From positions 620,001-684,000 of the forward strand of contig NZ_SIRR01000003.1 of assembly GCF_011634895.1 (NCBI RefSeq): 64,000 bases of DNA, written 5' to 3'. The notes under the pieces are model-generated. The model had not been told where the DNA came from and searched no databases. It worked only from the letters and a program-made list of their open reading frames with translations. The position numbers were made by a program, and so were the translations under genes. Source of the stretch: Rheinheimera pleomorphica (GTDB taxonomy: Bacteria; Pseudomonadota; Gammaproteobacteria; Enterobacterales; Alteromonadaceae). This document shows positions 7,174 through 15,406 of this stretch, piece by piece. Positions within the stretch are counted from its first letter, which is position 1, and each line of letters opens with the position of its first letter.

Positions 7174-8307
7174 ATGAAAAAAATAGTATATGGATTACTG
7201 CTGCTCATATTGGGAAGCCACTGCAATAGCTGGGCTGCGGCGCACCTGCCGGTATTACAAGAGCTGAAGATTGACAGTACTGTGCTTGGCGAAAAGCGTA
7301 ACCTGGTGCTTTACCTGCCTGCTGGCTATCAAAATAGTCAGGATCGATATCCGGTGTTATACCTGACGGATGGTGATGTTCAGGGCCCCCATACCGCAGG
7401 CACCATAGATTACTTAGCAAAGTTCGAGCAGATGCCGCCGATGATTGTGGTTGGCATTGTCAACCCACCTGAAACACGAACCAGAGACCTGACGCTAACC
7501 CCCTCAGACAAGCAAAACCCTGCTGGGCCGGAAAATGCAGATAGATTTTTAGCTTTTGTTGAAAACGAAGTGATTCCTTTTGTGAAGAAGCAGTACCGTA
7601 CTCTGGACTACCAAGTACTGTCTGGTACGTCGCATGGTGGTCAGTTTGCTATCAATGCATTGGTGAAACGACCAGGCTTGTTTCATGCTGTGATCGCCAT
7701 CAGCCCGTCTTTATATTGGAATAACCAGCAATTGTCTGGCTTAGCCGAGCCGGCTTTAAAAAGCGAGCAGTTGCAAGGGCACTTGTTTGTGTCGATAGCC
7801 AACGAAGAATCGACCATGACAGAGCCGTATCAACGCTTTGTTGATTTGCTAGCGCGTTATCCATCTGACAAGTTAGTCGTTGCATCCCAGACGTTTAACA
7901 ACGAAACGCACAATACGACGGTGTTGCAGGGGCAATATGCCGGGTTGAAACATATATTTTCAGAGTGGGCTATTGCAGAAGGCGAACCTAAAACCTTGGC
8001 TGATTTGCAGGCAAAATTTGCCAGTCGCTCGAAACTTCTTAAAACAGAGCTGATGATCCCGCAAGATAAAGCCAACGGTTACGCTGGATGGTTGCAATAT
8101 TTAAACCGGCAAGATGATGCGTTGGCGTTACTGAAGTGGAATCGGGCAAATTATCCTCACTCGTTGAATGCGCATACAGCCTTAATTAAGGCTTACTTAC
8201 ATTTCAAAATGGCAGAAGATGCCAAAGCAGCGCTTACAGATGCATTGCAGACATTAAATGAACTTAGCCCTGAACAAAAAGCACAGCTTGAAGCTTTGGT
8301 TGCTTAG
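7174..8307 (+). CDS. Secreted alpha/beta-hydrolase esterase, 377 aa
   Basis: A signal peptide (KKIVYGLLLLILG...SWAAA) exports the protein. The catalytic domain is of the esterase-D/Fes/IroE type: RYPVLYLTDGD forms the early strand, the nucleophile elbow is GTSHGG (Ser near residue 155), and NETHNTTV near residue 245 supplies the likely catalytic His. The last 100 residues look like TPR-type helices (YAGWLQYLNRQDDALALLKW), as in several Alteromonadales esterases of this kind. Substrates of the family include siderophore esters and short acyl esters; the siderophore locus 3 kb away is suggestive only. AAGGAAAAC precedes the ATG. The 70-bp repeat upstream may be its promoter. Confidence 0.8.
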   Translation: MKKIVYGLLLLILGSHCNSWAAAHLPVLQELKIDSTVLGEKRNLVLYLPAGYQNSQDRYPVLYLTDGDVQGPHTAGTIDYLAKFEQMPPMIVVGIVNPPETRTRDLTLTPSDKQNPAGPENADRFLAFVENEVIPFVKKQYRTLDYQVLSGTSHGGQFAINALVKRPGLFHAVIAISPSLYWNNQQLSGLAEPALKSEQLQGHLFVSIANEESTMTEPYQRFVDLLARYPSDKLVVASQTFNNETHNTTVLQGQYAGLKHIFSEWAIAEGEPKTLADLQAKFASRSKLLKTELMIPQDKANGYAGWLQYLNRQDDALALLKWNRANYPHSLNAHTALIKAYLHFKMAEDAKAALTDALQTLNELSPEQKAQLEALVA

Positions 8308-8481
8308 CCTGTCTTCGAGACTGGTTACAATGCCATGTCGATTAAGCATAAGTTTTCCGCCAAGGGTAAATTTGGGCAGACGCAAACCTATTTCAATTTC
8401 GGTAAGCGTATAAATAGGCAGGTATTGCAACCCTAACATGGTGTAATACCTGCCACAGCAAAAGCCCCTAAGGAGTATGCA

Positions 8482-8883
8482 ATGACCGAACACTTGGGTT
8501 CTTGCCTGTGTGGCACGGTAAAATTTACCGTAACAGGCCAATTTGATAGCTTTTACCTGTGCCACTGCCGGTATTGCCAGAAAGATACCGGCTCTGCCCA
8601 TGCGGCTAATTTATTTTCGCAATCGGCCACATTAACCTGGTTGGCCGGTGAGGATGCAATAAGCCACTTTACGCTGGCCGGCAGCCAGCACAGTAAAAGT
8701 TTTTGTAAGCTGTGCGGCGCTGCCGTGCCAAATACTCAAACACCGGGTTTACTGGTCGTGCCGGCGGGCTGTCTGGATACCGCGGTGTCGATCGCGCCGA
8801 CCGCGCATATCTTTACCGCCAGCAAAGCGGCCTGGGATAGCGACCTGACAAAAGTGCCTGCATTTAAGCGGTTGCCGCAGTAG
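8482..8883 (+). CDS. GFA / CENP-V family zinc protein, 133 aa
   Basis: The Cys pattern CLCG (residues 8-11), CHCRYCQKDTGS (about 29-40) and CKLCGA (about 74-79) is that of glutathione-dependent formaldehyde-activating (GFA) family proteins, which bind two zinc ions. Most members have no proven reaction, so only the family is assigned. Length fits the family. AAGGAG lies before the ATG. The gene stands alone, convergent with the serine hydrolase whose stop is 13 bases away. Confidence 0.85.
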   Translation: MTEHLGSCLCGTVKFTVTGQFDSFYLCHCRYCQKDTGSAHAANLFSQSATLTWLAGEDAISHFTLAGSQHSKSFCKLCGAAVPNTQTPGLLVVPAGCLDTAVSIAPTAHIFTASKAAWDSDLTKVPAFKRLPQ

Positions 8884-8896
8884 CTCGGTTAAACGC

Positions 8897-10051
8897 CTAC
8901 TGCGGCAACGCAGCCAGCACTTTACCCACCAACTGGTTTAGCTCATCGCCGTTACCAATCCAGCGTGTGACCATTAATACATCGTTTTCCTGGTCGATAT
9001 AAATCACATTACGGCCCGCGCCCTGAAAGGTGACTGCGCTCTCGGGCGCATTGGGCAAGGCTTTACGGCCCGGGTTTAAAAACCAGTTGGCAAAGCCATA
9101 TTCGGCATTGGCGCTGCCGCCGCTGCTGGCCATCGCTATCCAGTCTTCACTTACTAACTGCTGGTCCTGCCATTTGCCATCACGCAAAAATAAATAACCA
9201 AAACGGGCTAAGTCCCAGGCGTTAATAAAGATGCCGCCGCCCCAGTGACCGCCGCCGGACACCGACTGCACTTTTTGGCCATCCAGTTCTATCCAGCTAT
9301 TGTCGTAGCCATACCAGCGCCAGGTAGATGAAGCGCCAATCGGCTGCATAATCTGCTCGTTTAACACCTCTGGCAGCGGTTTACGCCAGACATACAGGGT
9401 AGACAGCGCCAACAGGTTAATGCGTACATCATTGTATTTGTAGTGGCTGCCTGGTGTGCGCAGTGGCCGGTTGGGCCAGTCGGCCGGGGTTTTACTCTCT
9501 GGCCGGTCGGCCCAGTCGGGTTTGCCCCATAGCGTGCCTTGCCAGTCACTGGTTTGGCGCAGCAGATGGTCCCAGCGGATTTGGCTGTTGTGCTCGCCGT
9601 CATACAGCGCTGTGCCATGCGGCATATAAGGGCCCACTTTATCATTTAGGTCGCGGATTAACCCCTGCTGCCAGGCTAAACCGGTAACGGTGGTTAAAAA
9701 GGTCTTGGCGATGCTGTGCGTCATATCCACGCTGTCGACATCGCCCCAGCGCGCAATAACTTTGCCCTTGTACACAATTAGGCCATTGGCGCCGGCGCGC
9801 ACGCCCATAGGGCCAATAATCTGATCATAAGGCTCGCGGGCACCAAAGGTAGTGGCCTGTACGATGGCCTGATCACGTGAGGCCGGGTTTTCGCTGGCGA
9901 TAGCATAAGCCACCGCTGCTGAGAGTTTTTCGCCATTAACACCCAGTGCCTGCGGCTGGGCACTGGCCCAGTCACCGCGCGGCGGGTAATACGTATTGGC
10001 CGTTAGCGGCAGCGCAACAAGTGCCAGTAGTAGGGGTAAGGTTAGACGCAC
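8897..10051 (-). CDS. Exported serine hydrolase, beta-lactamase class C superfamily, 384 aa
   Basis: A signal peptide (RLTLPLLLALVALPLTANT) leads to the periplasm. The penicillin-binding fold is shown by the SxxK motif in HSIAKTFL (near residue 112), a Y-x-N region in HYKYNDVRINLL (about 205) and a Gly-rich third motif in GGGHWGGGIF (about 270) where class C enzymes have KTG. The last differs enough that beta-lactam hydrolysis is not implied; such proteins are often esterases or peptidases. It is monocistronic. A decayed copy of its 3' end lies at 6935-7025. Confidence 0.85.
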   Translation of the reverse strand: MRLTLPLLLALVALPLTANTYYPPRGDWASAQPQALGVNGEKLSAAVAYAIASENPASRDQAIVQATTFGAREPYDQIIGPMGVRAGANGLIVYKGKVIARWGDVDSVDMTHSIAKTFLTTVTGLAWQQGLIRDLNDKVGPYMPHGTALYDGEHNSQIRWDHLLRQTSDWQGTLWGKPDWADRPESKTPADWPNRPLRTPGSHYKYNDVRINLLALSTLYVWRKPLPEVLNEQIMQPIGASSTWRWYGYDNSWIELDGQKVQSVSGGGHWGGGIFINAWDLARFGYLFLRDGKWQDQQLVSEDWIAMASSGGSANAEYGFANWFLNPGRKALPNAPESAVTFQGAGRNVIYIDQENDVLMVTRWIGNGDELNQLVGKVLAALPQ

Positions 10052-10219
10052 AGTAAGCTCCCGGTTAGCAAAACAGCAGTGCTAATAGTGGCTGCTGACA
10101 GTACCTTGGGCAATAGGCAAAGCGGAGAATTGCGCCCGGGCAGCGGTTAACTGCGACTGGCTTTGCTGTTGCTGCTGTAATGCTGAACCAGCCACCTCAG
10201 TTGGAGGTGGCTTTTTTAC
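10052..10219. other. Short intergenic with a plus-strand terminator
   Basis: Both flanking genes are on the minus strand, so the promoter of the serine hydrolase must lie here. The only clear element is the terminator at 10190-10217, which faces the opposite way to both genes. Confidence 0.4.
10190..10217 (+). terminator. Terminator-like hairpin pointing against its neighbours
   Basis: A 9-bp stem (AGCCACCTC / GAGGTGGCT) with a 5-nt loop is followed by a T-run on the plus strand. It may stop antisense transcription into the siderophore operon, or mark a lost plus-strand gene. Confidence 0.65.
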
Positions 10220-12673
10220 TCACAGTGAGACATCTTCCTGCTGTGGCTTAGCGGGCGTTTTGACCCGACGGTACTGCGCCAGCGGGTTTATTAGCGTACC
10301 GGAAAACTTCAGGCTTTTGGCCGGATCAGCCAGGTCGAGCATCTGCTGATTATTGCCCAGCTGCAGCCGGTTTAAGCATGACAAGGTAAACTCATCGGCG
10401 AATAAATCATAACGCGCAAATTTATGCTGCAACTGCGGCTGCTGTGCCTGATAGCTATAGATACAGTCGGCGACCAGCTGCCAGAACTGGTCTTCGCTGA
10501 AGTTTAACTGCTGTACCAGTATCGGCGTCAGATAGCGGAAGAAGCAGTCAAAGATATCGGTGGTTAACGACAGTATTTTTAGCTGTTCCGGCACGTCGAC
10601 CACCAGCCGTTGTATCTTGGCGGGCAGTTGCAGATCTTTGTTTAAAAAGGCGCACTCTTCACCGATGTCTTTCATCAGCATCCGTTTCGGCTGGTTATGT
10701 TCCAGCAGCATAATCAGGTTTTCACCGTGCGGCATAAACACCAGATCATGGGCATAAAAGCAGTGTAATAACGGCGTCAGATAGCCGGCTAAATAGCGGC
10801 TTAGCCACTGTGCGGTATCAAGCCCTGAGGCGTTAATTAATTCTGCCAGCAGCGCCTTGCCGTCTTTATCAATATGCAGCAGGGCGGCCATCGTCATCAG
10901 GCGTTGGTTGGCGTTAAGCTGCGGCAGTGGGCTTTCCCGCCAGAGTGCCGACAACATTTTCCGGTACGGACTGTGCTGGCTGCAAGCGCGCTCTAACAAC
11001 GGGCTGCGATAGCCAATGGCAGCAATTTCTTTTAGCAGGCTAAAACCGGTTTTTTGCAAAAATGGGTCCTGTGTCACCAGTGCCGCCAGCCAGTCGTTGA
11101 TGGCCGGGGTTGATGCCATGTAGTAAGGCGACAGCCCGCGCATAAAGCCCATATTAACAATAGACAGCGCGGTTTTAACGTAGCACTTATGCCCCTGGCT
11201 GCGGTTAAAAAAGGTACGAATGGATTGTTGTGGCTGATAATCATCTTCGCCCGTACCCAGAAAGACTAATTGGCGGTTGGCAATATCCTGGGCAAACACC
11301 GTTTGCAATTTGTTGGACCATTGCCAGGGGTGAGCCGGCATAAAATAGTAATCGTCATGTGCTAACCCCAGTTGCTGCAGCTGTTGCTCAAAAGCTTGCA
11401 GGCAGCTTGCTGATAGCTCCTGTTGTAGCAATTGCTGATAGTCTAATGCGGTGCTGGCGCTAAATTCGGCATTTGTCTTACTCACCGCCAGCCAGACCAG
11501 CTTGATGCTGTTACCCAGCTCCGGCGCGTACTGCTGGTAATCGGTGGCATCAAAACCAATGCGGCCATTGTTGGCCACAAAACCCGGGTGGCCCTCGGTC
11601 ATGGCGCTTTCGATGCTCTGAAAGTCGGCACTGAGCAACTCGTTGGCACTGGGGCGGGGGTGATGCAGCTTAAACGCCGCTGATGCCAGGGTGCTGGCGA
11701 TCTCTTCCAGATAAGTCGGTAGCCGCTCGTCACTGATACCCAGACGGGATTTAATCTCCAGCATAAAGTCCAGCGAGCTCAGCGGGGCCAACAAACCCGC
11801 TTGCTGTTTTTCAATTGAATTCGCATCGATACACCAGTGATTAAGCTGCATTAGCTGCGCCCGGAACCGGTATTCGATATCGGCCTGATCGGTGCTCAGT
11901 TTAAAGCAGGTCCAGCTTCCCTCGCAGCCAAGCTGCTGCGGCGCAATAATACGCTCGTGGGCAAATTCGCTTAGTACCTTAGCAAGGTGCTGGCGGTTAA
12001 CCTGTTGCCACACGGCGGGGTTTAAATGCTGCGGGGTTAACAGCGGAGTGTGGTGATGTAAATAGCTTGGTGTCATGGTGAAATTTTCCTTCGTTAAGGC
12101 CTGGTAAAAATGATGCCGGCTGCAAAAGCACAGATCGGCGGTTTTATCGGCTAGCTGTATTTGTTGACTAAACTGAAAGCCGGCGCGGCGGTTCAGCCGG
12201 GCAATTTTGTGATTCGCGCTATCGGGCTCTACCACAACGCGCTGCGCCTGGTGTTCGGTAAACAGAAACTGCAACACGTAACAAAACACGCGCCAGCTAA
12301 AACCCGGCAGCGGCTGCTGACAGGGCGCAAGTAAAATATGCATGCCAATATCACCCGGCTGCACCGGGTAATGCTGGCCCACCTCGTGTTCCCCAGGCTG
12401 ATAAACTTCCAGCAAGAAGGCGGGCTGTCGCTGGACCAGGCCAATAAATACCTGGCTATTGCCGCAGATAGCCTGATAGGCGTCAGCAACCTGCTGGGGG
12501 CTGCAGCCTTGCAGCCCCCAAAACCGGGCATAGTCCTGGCTTACCCATTGGTGGATCAAGCCGATATCGTCAGCCTGACTAAAGGCGCGTAATGCGATGC
12601 TGCCCAGCACAGCGTCATATTGCGAAAATAGCAGCGCGGGCTTGGCTGATCCGGTTGTAAGCGGTGAGTTCAT
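10220..12673 (-). CDS. Siderophore N-acyltransferase fused to IucA/IucC-type NIS synthetase, 817 aa
   Basis: Two enzymes lie in one chain. Residues 1-195 are a GNAT-type acyltransferase like AlcB/IucB (GDIGMHILL and NRRAGFQF are its acyl-CoA-binding parts), which acylates the N-hydroxylated diamine or lysine. From about residue 200 the IucA/IucC synthetase begins (HPRPSANELLSAD..., GHPGFVANNGRIGF, HPWQWSNKL, and KTALSIVNMGFMRGLSP), which joins such units with ATP. Fused enzymes of this layout are known for bisucaberin. At residue 200 an ATG is preceded by AAGGA, so the synthetase could also be made separately. The gene is last in the operon, eight bases after the exporter. With only one synthetase domain, a bis-hydroxamate is more likely than aerobactin. 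Confidence 0.9.
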   Translation of the reverse strand: MNSPLTTGSAKPALLFSQYDAVLGSIALRAFSQADDIGLIHQWVSQDYARFWGLQGCSPQQVADAYQAICGNSQVFIGLVQRQPAFLLEVYQPGEHEVGQHYPVQPGDIGMHILLAPCQQPLPGFSWRVFCYVLQFLFTEHQAQRVVVEPDSANHKIARLNRRAGFQFSQQIQLADKTADLCFCSRHHFYQALTKENFTMTPSYLHHHTPLLTPQHLNPAVWQQVNRQHLAKVLSEFAHERIIAPQQLGCEGSWTCFKLSTDQADIEYRFRAQLMQLNHWCIDANSIEKQQAGLLAPLSSLDFMLEIKSRLGISDERLPTYLEEIASTLASAAFKLHHPRPSANELLSADFQSIESAMTEGHPGFVANNGRIGFDATDYQQYAPELGNSIKLVWLAVSKTNAEFSASTALDYQQLLQQELSASCLQAFEQQLQQLGLAHDDYYFMPAHPWQWSNKLQTVFAQDIANRQLVFLGTGEDDYQPQQSIRTFFNRSQGHKCYVKTALSIVNMGFMRGLSPYYMASTPAINDWLAALVTQDPFLQKTGFSLLKEIAAIGYRSPLLERACSQHSPYRKMLSALWRESPLPQLNANQRLMTMAALLHIDKDGKALLAELINASGLDTAQWLSRYLAGYLTPLLHCFYAHDLVFMPHGENLIMLLEHNQPKRMLMKDIGEECAFLNKDLQLPAKIQRLVVDVPEQLKILSLTTDIFDCFFRYLTPILVQQLNFSEDQFWQLVADCIYSYQAQQPQLQHKFARYDLFADEFTLSCLNRLQLGNNQQMLDLADPAKSLKFSGTLINPLAQYRRVKTPAKPQQEDVSL

Positions 12674-12681
12674 AGGTTTCC

Positions 12682-13887
12682 TTATTGCAGGCGTTGGCTG
12701 GCGTTAGTCGCGGTAGTGCTTGGCCGCCAGCCTTGGCTAAATAACAACAGATAACAGAGCCAGGTCAGTGCCAAGGCGGCCGTGGCAACCAGCAGTGGCA
12801 TTCTCAGCCCTGTTGCGGCCACGACAGCGCCTGCACAGTAAGAGGCCAGCAACACCCCCAGGCTTTGCGCCATATAAATTTTGCTAAAGTCACTGGCATA
12901 GCGCTCTGGCGTGCTCAGGCGAAACAGCAGCAGATCCAGCCGCACCGTCGCGAGGAACAGGCCAAGGCCAAACAGGCATCGCCCGGCAATAACCAGCAGG
13001 GGCTGCGGCAATGCCTGTAGCGCCAGGCCAGAGCCGGTTAGCCACAGTGCCGTGTGTAGCCCGGTATGGTTGGCATGTGCCGGCGCAAAGCGGTATTGCC
13101 ACAGCAACACCAGCAGGGCGATAAAGGCAGGAATGGCAAATACCAACGCCGCTGTTACCTGATTGGCAGAGGCGGAGAGCTGCTGCCAATAGCTGACAAA
13201 AAACGGCTGCATCAGGTAGGCACTGAAGTAAAACAGCAACATCAGCAGCGCCAGCTTTACCAGGGGTGGCTTGTTCGCGCTGGCCACAGGCCCAGCGCTG
13301 GCTTGAGCTGCCGGCGGCGGGGCCAGAGGTAAGGTGTGGCCGGCGTACTTCAGATAGCAGCAGATAGCCGTTTGCAGCAGATCGCCACAGGCCATCAGCA
13401 CAAACACCTGTCTGGGTTCAAAATACTGCAACATCACACCACCGAGCACAGCGCCGCCGATGGCACCAAAGTGGACAATCAGCGATAGCAGGCCAATGGT
13501 TTGCCCCTGCTTGCCCGGTGTTTCCAGGCGCATCACCAGCGGGTAAATCAGCAAATAACTGGCCTTACAGACAAACATTAGCAGCGACACCAGCCAAAAC
13601 GCGCTTAAGCTTTCAACCTGGTAACACAGCAGGCTAAAGATCGCGGCGGCCAGTTGGGTGACGAGCAGGATATTCAGCACCGACTGTTGTTCTGCCAGCC
13701 TGGCCCAGCACGGAAATGCCAGCAGCACCACCAGGCAAAATGCGGCAATATAACCGCCAACGTAAGCGGGATCAGTAATGCCAAAGGCACTGGCGAAAAA
13801 GCCGGGGTAAAAGGGTAGCAGCATGGTGTCGCATACCACCGCAATGACGGTGATGCTGATCAGCAGGTATTTAACGTTCAGGTTCAT
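12682..13887 (-). CDS. MFS transporter, probable siderophore exporter, 401 aa
   Basis: Twelve hydrophobic segments span the whole 401 residues, the size and shape of a major facilitator. The first half has the usual loop-2/3 region (CWARLAEQQSVLNIL), the second a long basic loop before KLALLMLLFYFSAYLM. Its start overlaps the monooxygenase stop by four bases (ATGA) and the synthetase follows eight bases after its stop, so it is co-translated with siderophore biosynthesis. From that position I infer that it exports the finished siderophore through the inner membrane, as AlcS does for alcaligin. Confidence 0.85.
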   Translation of the reverse strand: MNLNVKYLLISITVIAVVCDTMLLPFYPGFFASAFGITDPAYVGGYIAAFCLVVLLAFPCWARLAEQQSVLNILLVTQLAAAIFSLLCYQVESLSAFWLVSLLMFVCKASYLLIYPLVMRLETPGKQGQTIGLLSLIVHFGAIGGAVLGGVMLQYFEPRQVFVLMACGDLLQTAICCYLKYAGHTLPLAPPPAAQASAGPVASANKPPLVKLALLMLLFYFSAYLMQPFFVSYWQQLSASANQVTAALVFAIPAFIALLVLLWQYRFAPAHANHTGLHTALWLTGSGLALQALPQPLLVIAGRCLFGLGLFLATVRLDLLLFRLSTPERYASDFSKIYMAQSLGVLLASYCAGAVVAATGLRMPLLVATAALALTWLCYLLLFSQGWRPSTTATNASQRLQ

Positions 13888-15224
13888 GCCAGCACCCGTT
13901 GCGGTTTAAACGCCGGCTTAGCTGGCGCGCTGCAAGCCGGTGCTGCAAACTGCTGAAAAGCAACACGGGTTTCCAGCGGGTAAATCTCAGCGCCCGCCAG
14001 CTGATTAATAATAATGGCGTTGCGGTAGCAGGCCATACCCAGATCGGCAGCGACAAAGCCGTGGCTGTGCAGCTCGGCATTTTGCACAAACACATCCTGA
14101 TGTTTGCCTATGCCATAGTGGCGGCTGACATCAAAACGGCCCTGGGCGTCGAAATTAAGCCGCTGCCGGATCGGTTGAAGATAGCCAGGTATTGGATAGT
14201 GAAAGCCGGTTGCCAACACCAGCGCCTGGGTGCTCAGGCTAAAACTTTGCTGCTGCTGTAGCTGGTTAAATGTCAGTTGGATCAGGTTTGGCTGGCTGGT
14301 GTTAGCCGCAACGAGTTCGGCATTGGTCAGCAGGGTTACCGCCGCTTTGCCATCCAGGTTTTTGCGATAGAGCAAATCAAAAATGGCATTGATAAGCTCA
14401 GTATTAATGCCCTTATACAGCCCCTGTTGCTGGCTGAGCAAACGCTGTTTGCTGCTGGTCTCCAGCTGATAGAAATAATCAACATAGTCGGGCGACGTCA
14501 TCTCCAGTGTCAGTTTGTTGTACTCAAGCGGGAAAAACCGTGGCGAGCGGGTTAACCAATTCAGCTGGTAACCAAAGTTGTCGCTGTCTTGCAGCAAGTC
14601 ATAAAAGATTTCGGCGGCACTTTGACCACTGCCGACCAGGGTTATCGCATCACAGTGCTGCAGCTGACGTTTTTGTGGCAAATAATCGCTTGAATGCAAC
14701 ACCTGGCCGGTTACGTTGTGGCAACAGGGGGGCAGGTAGGGTTTGGGGCCTGTGCCCAGCACCAGTTTTTTCGCATAGTACAGTCTGGGCCTGGTGGCGC
14801 CATCCTCCAGCACTGTGGCCTGCACTTCATAACAGCACAGCTGTGCATCATAGCGAATGGCGTCGACATGAGTATTAAACTGCAGGTTATCCAGCTGCTG
14901 GCTTACCCATTGGCAATATTGATTGTATTCCTTGCGTAGCAGGAAAAAGTTCTCACGGATATAAAAACGGTAAATGCGCCCCTGTTGCTTCAGGTAATTG
15001 AGAAAGCTGTAGCGGCTTGTAGGATCCGCCAGCGTGACCAGATCGGCCATAAAAGGCGTTTGCAGCTGAGCGTCGGGCAGCATCATACCCGGATGCCAGT
15101 CAAACCTGGCGTTGGCATCGACAAATAAACCATTCAGTTTGGGGATCGCTTGGCTAAGCGCGGCAAGCCCCAGGTTAAAAGGCCCAATACCGACGGCGAT
15201 AAAATCATAAATAGGCTTAGGCAT
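13884..15224 (-). CDS. Siderophore diamine/lysine N-monooxygenase (IucD/AlcA-like), 446 aa
   Basis: A flavin-dependent N-hydroxylase that starts hydroxamate siderophore synthesis. The ATG at 15224 is preferred over an upstream one because AAGGAG lies seven bases before it and the product then begins PKPIYDFIAVGIGPFNLGLA, with the FAD-binding GxGPxN motif as in IucD. LVGSGQSAAEIFYDLL is the NADPH-binding GxGxSA motif, and VLATGFHYPIP is the ATGY-like C-terminal motif of the family. It is first in the minus-strand operon. Substrate (cadaverine, putrescine or lysine) cannot be read from the sequence; no amino-acid decarboxylase gene lies nearby. Confidence 0.92.
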   Translation of the reverse strand: MPKPIYDFIAVGIGPFNLGLAALSQAIPKLNGLFVDANARFDWHPGMMLPDAQLQTPFMADLVTLADPTSRYSFLNYLKQQGRIYRFYIRENFFLLRKEYNQYCQWVSQQLDNLQFNTHVDAIRYDAQLCCYEVQATVLEDGATRPRLYYAKKLVLGTGPKPYLPPCCHNVTGQVLHSSDYLPQKRQLQHCDAITLVGSGQSAAEIFYDLLQDSDNFGYQLNWLTRSPRFFPLEYNKLTLEMTSPDYVDYFYQLETSSKQRLLSQQQGLYKGINTELINAIFDLLYRKNLDGKAAVTLLTNAELVAANTSQPNLIQLTFNQLQQQQSFSLSTQALVLATGFHYPIPGYLQPIRQRLNFDAQGRFDVSRHYGIGKHQDVFVQNAELHSHGFVAADLGMACYRNAIIINQLAGAEIYPLETRVAFQQFAAPACSAPAKPAFKPQRVLA

Positions 15225-15329
15225 GACAGTGCTCCTTGGCGTTATGGTCGCAGGTTGTTGTGGTATCAGCCCTAACCGCACAGCGCAGGCCAGGGGGATT
15301 GTTCATCGTCATGTTTAAAAATGGTTGCA

Positions 15330-15354
15330 AACATTAATGAGAATGGTTATTGTT
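15330..15354. promoter_or_regulatory. Fur box between the divergent siderophore operons
   Basis: The core ATTAATGAGAATGGTTATT (15333-15351) is a good match to the 19-bp Fur operator, in the gap between the monooxygenase and receptor genes. Iron-bound Fur would shut down both operons from here. Confidence 0.8.
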
Positions 15355-15406
15355 TGCGTTAAATTGATCGGTGTCAATAGCTTTGGAAAAAAATAAGAGG
15401 AAATAA

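Noticed and set aside
14507-14878. 123-codon plus-strand frame within the monooxygenase gene
   Set aside because: Antisense shadow rich in Arg, Cys and His; the monooxygenase frame carries all motifs.
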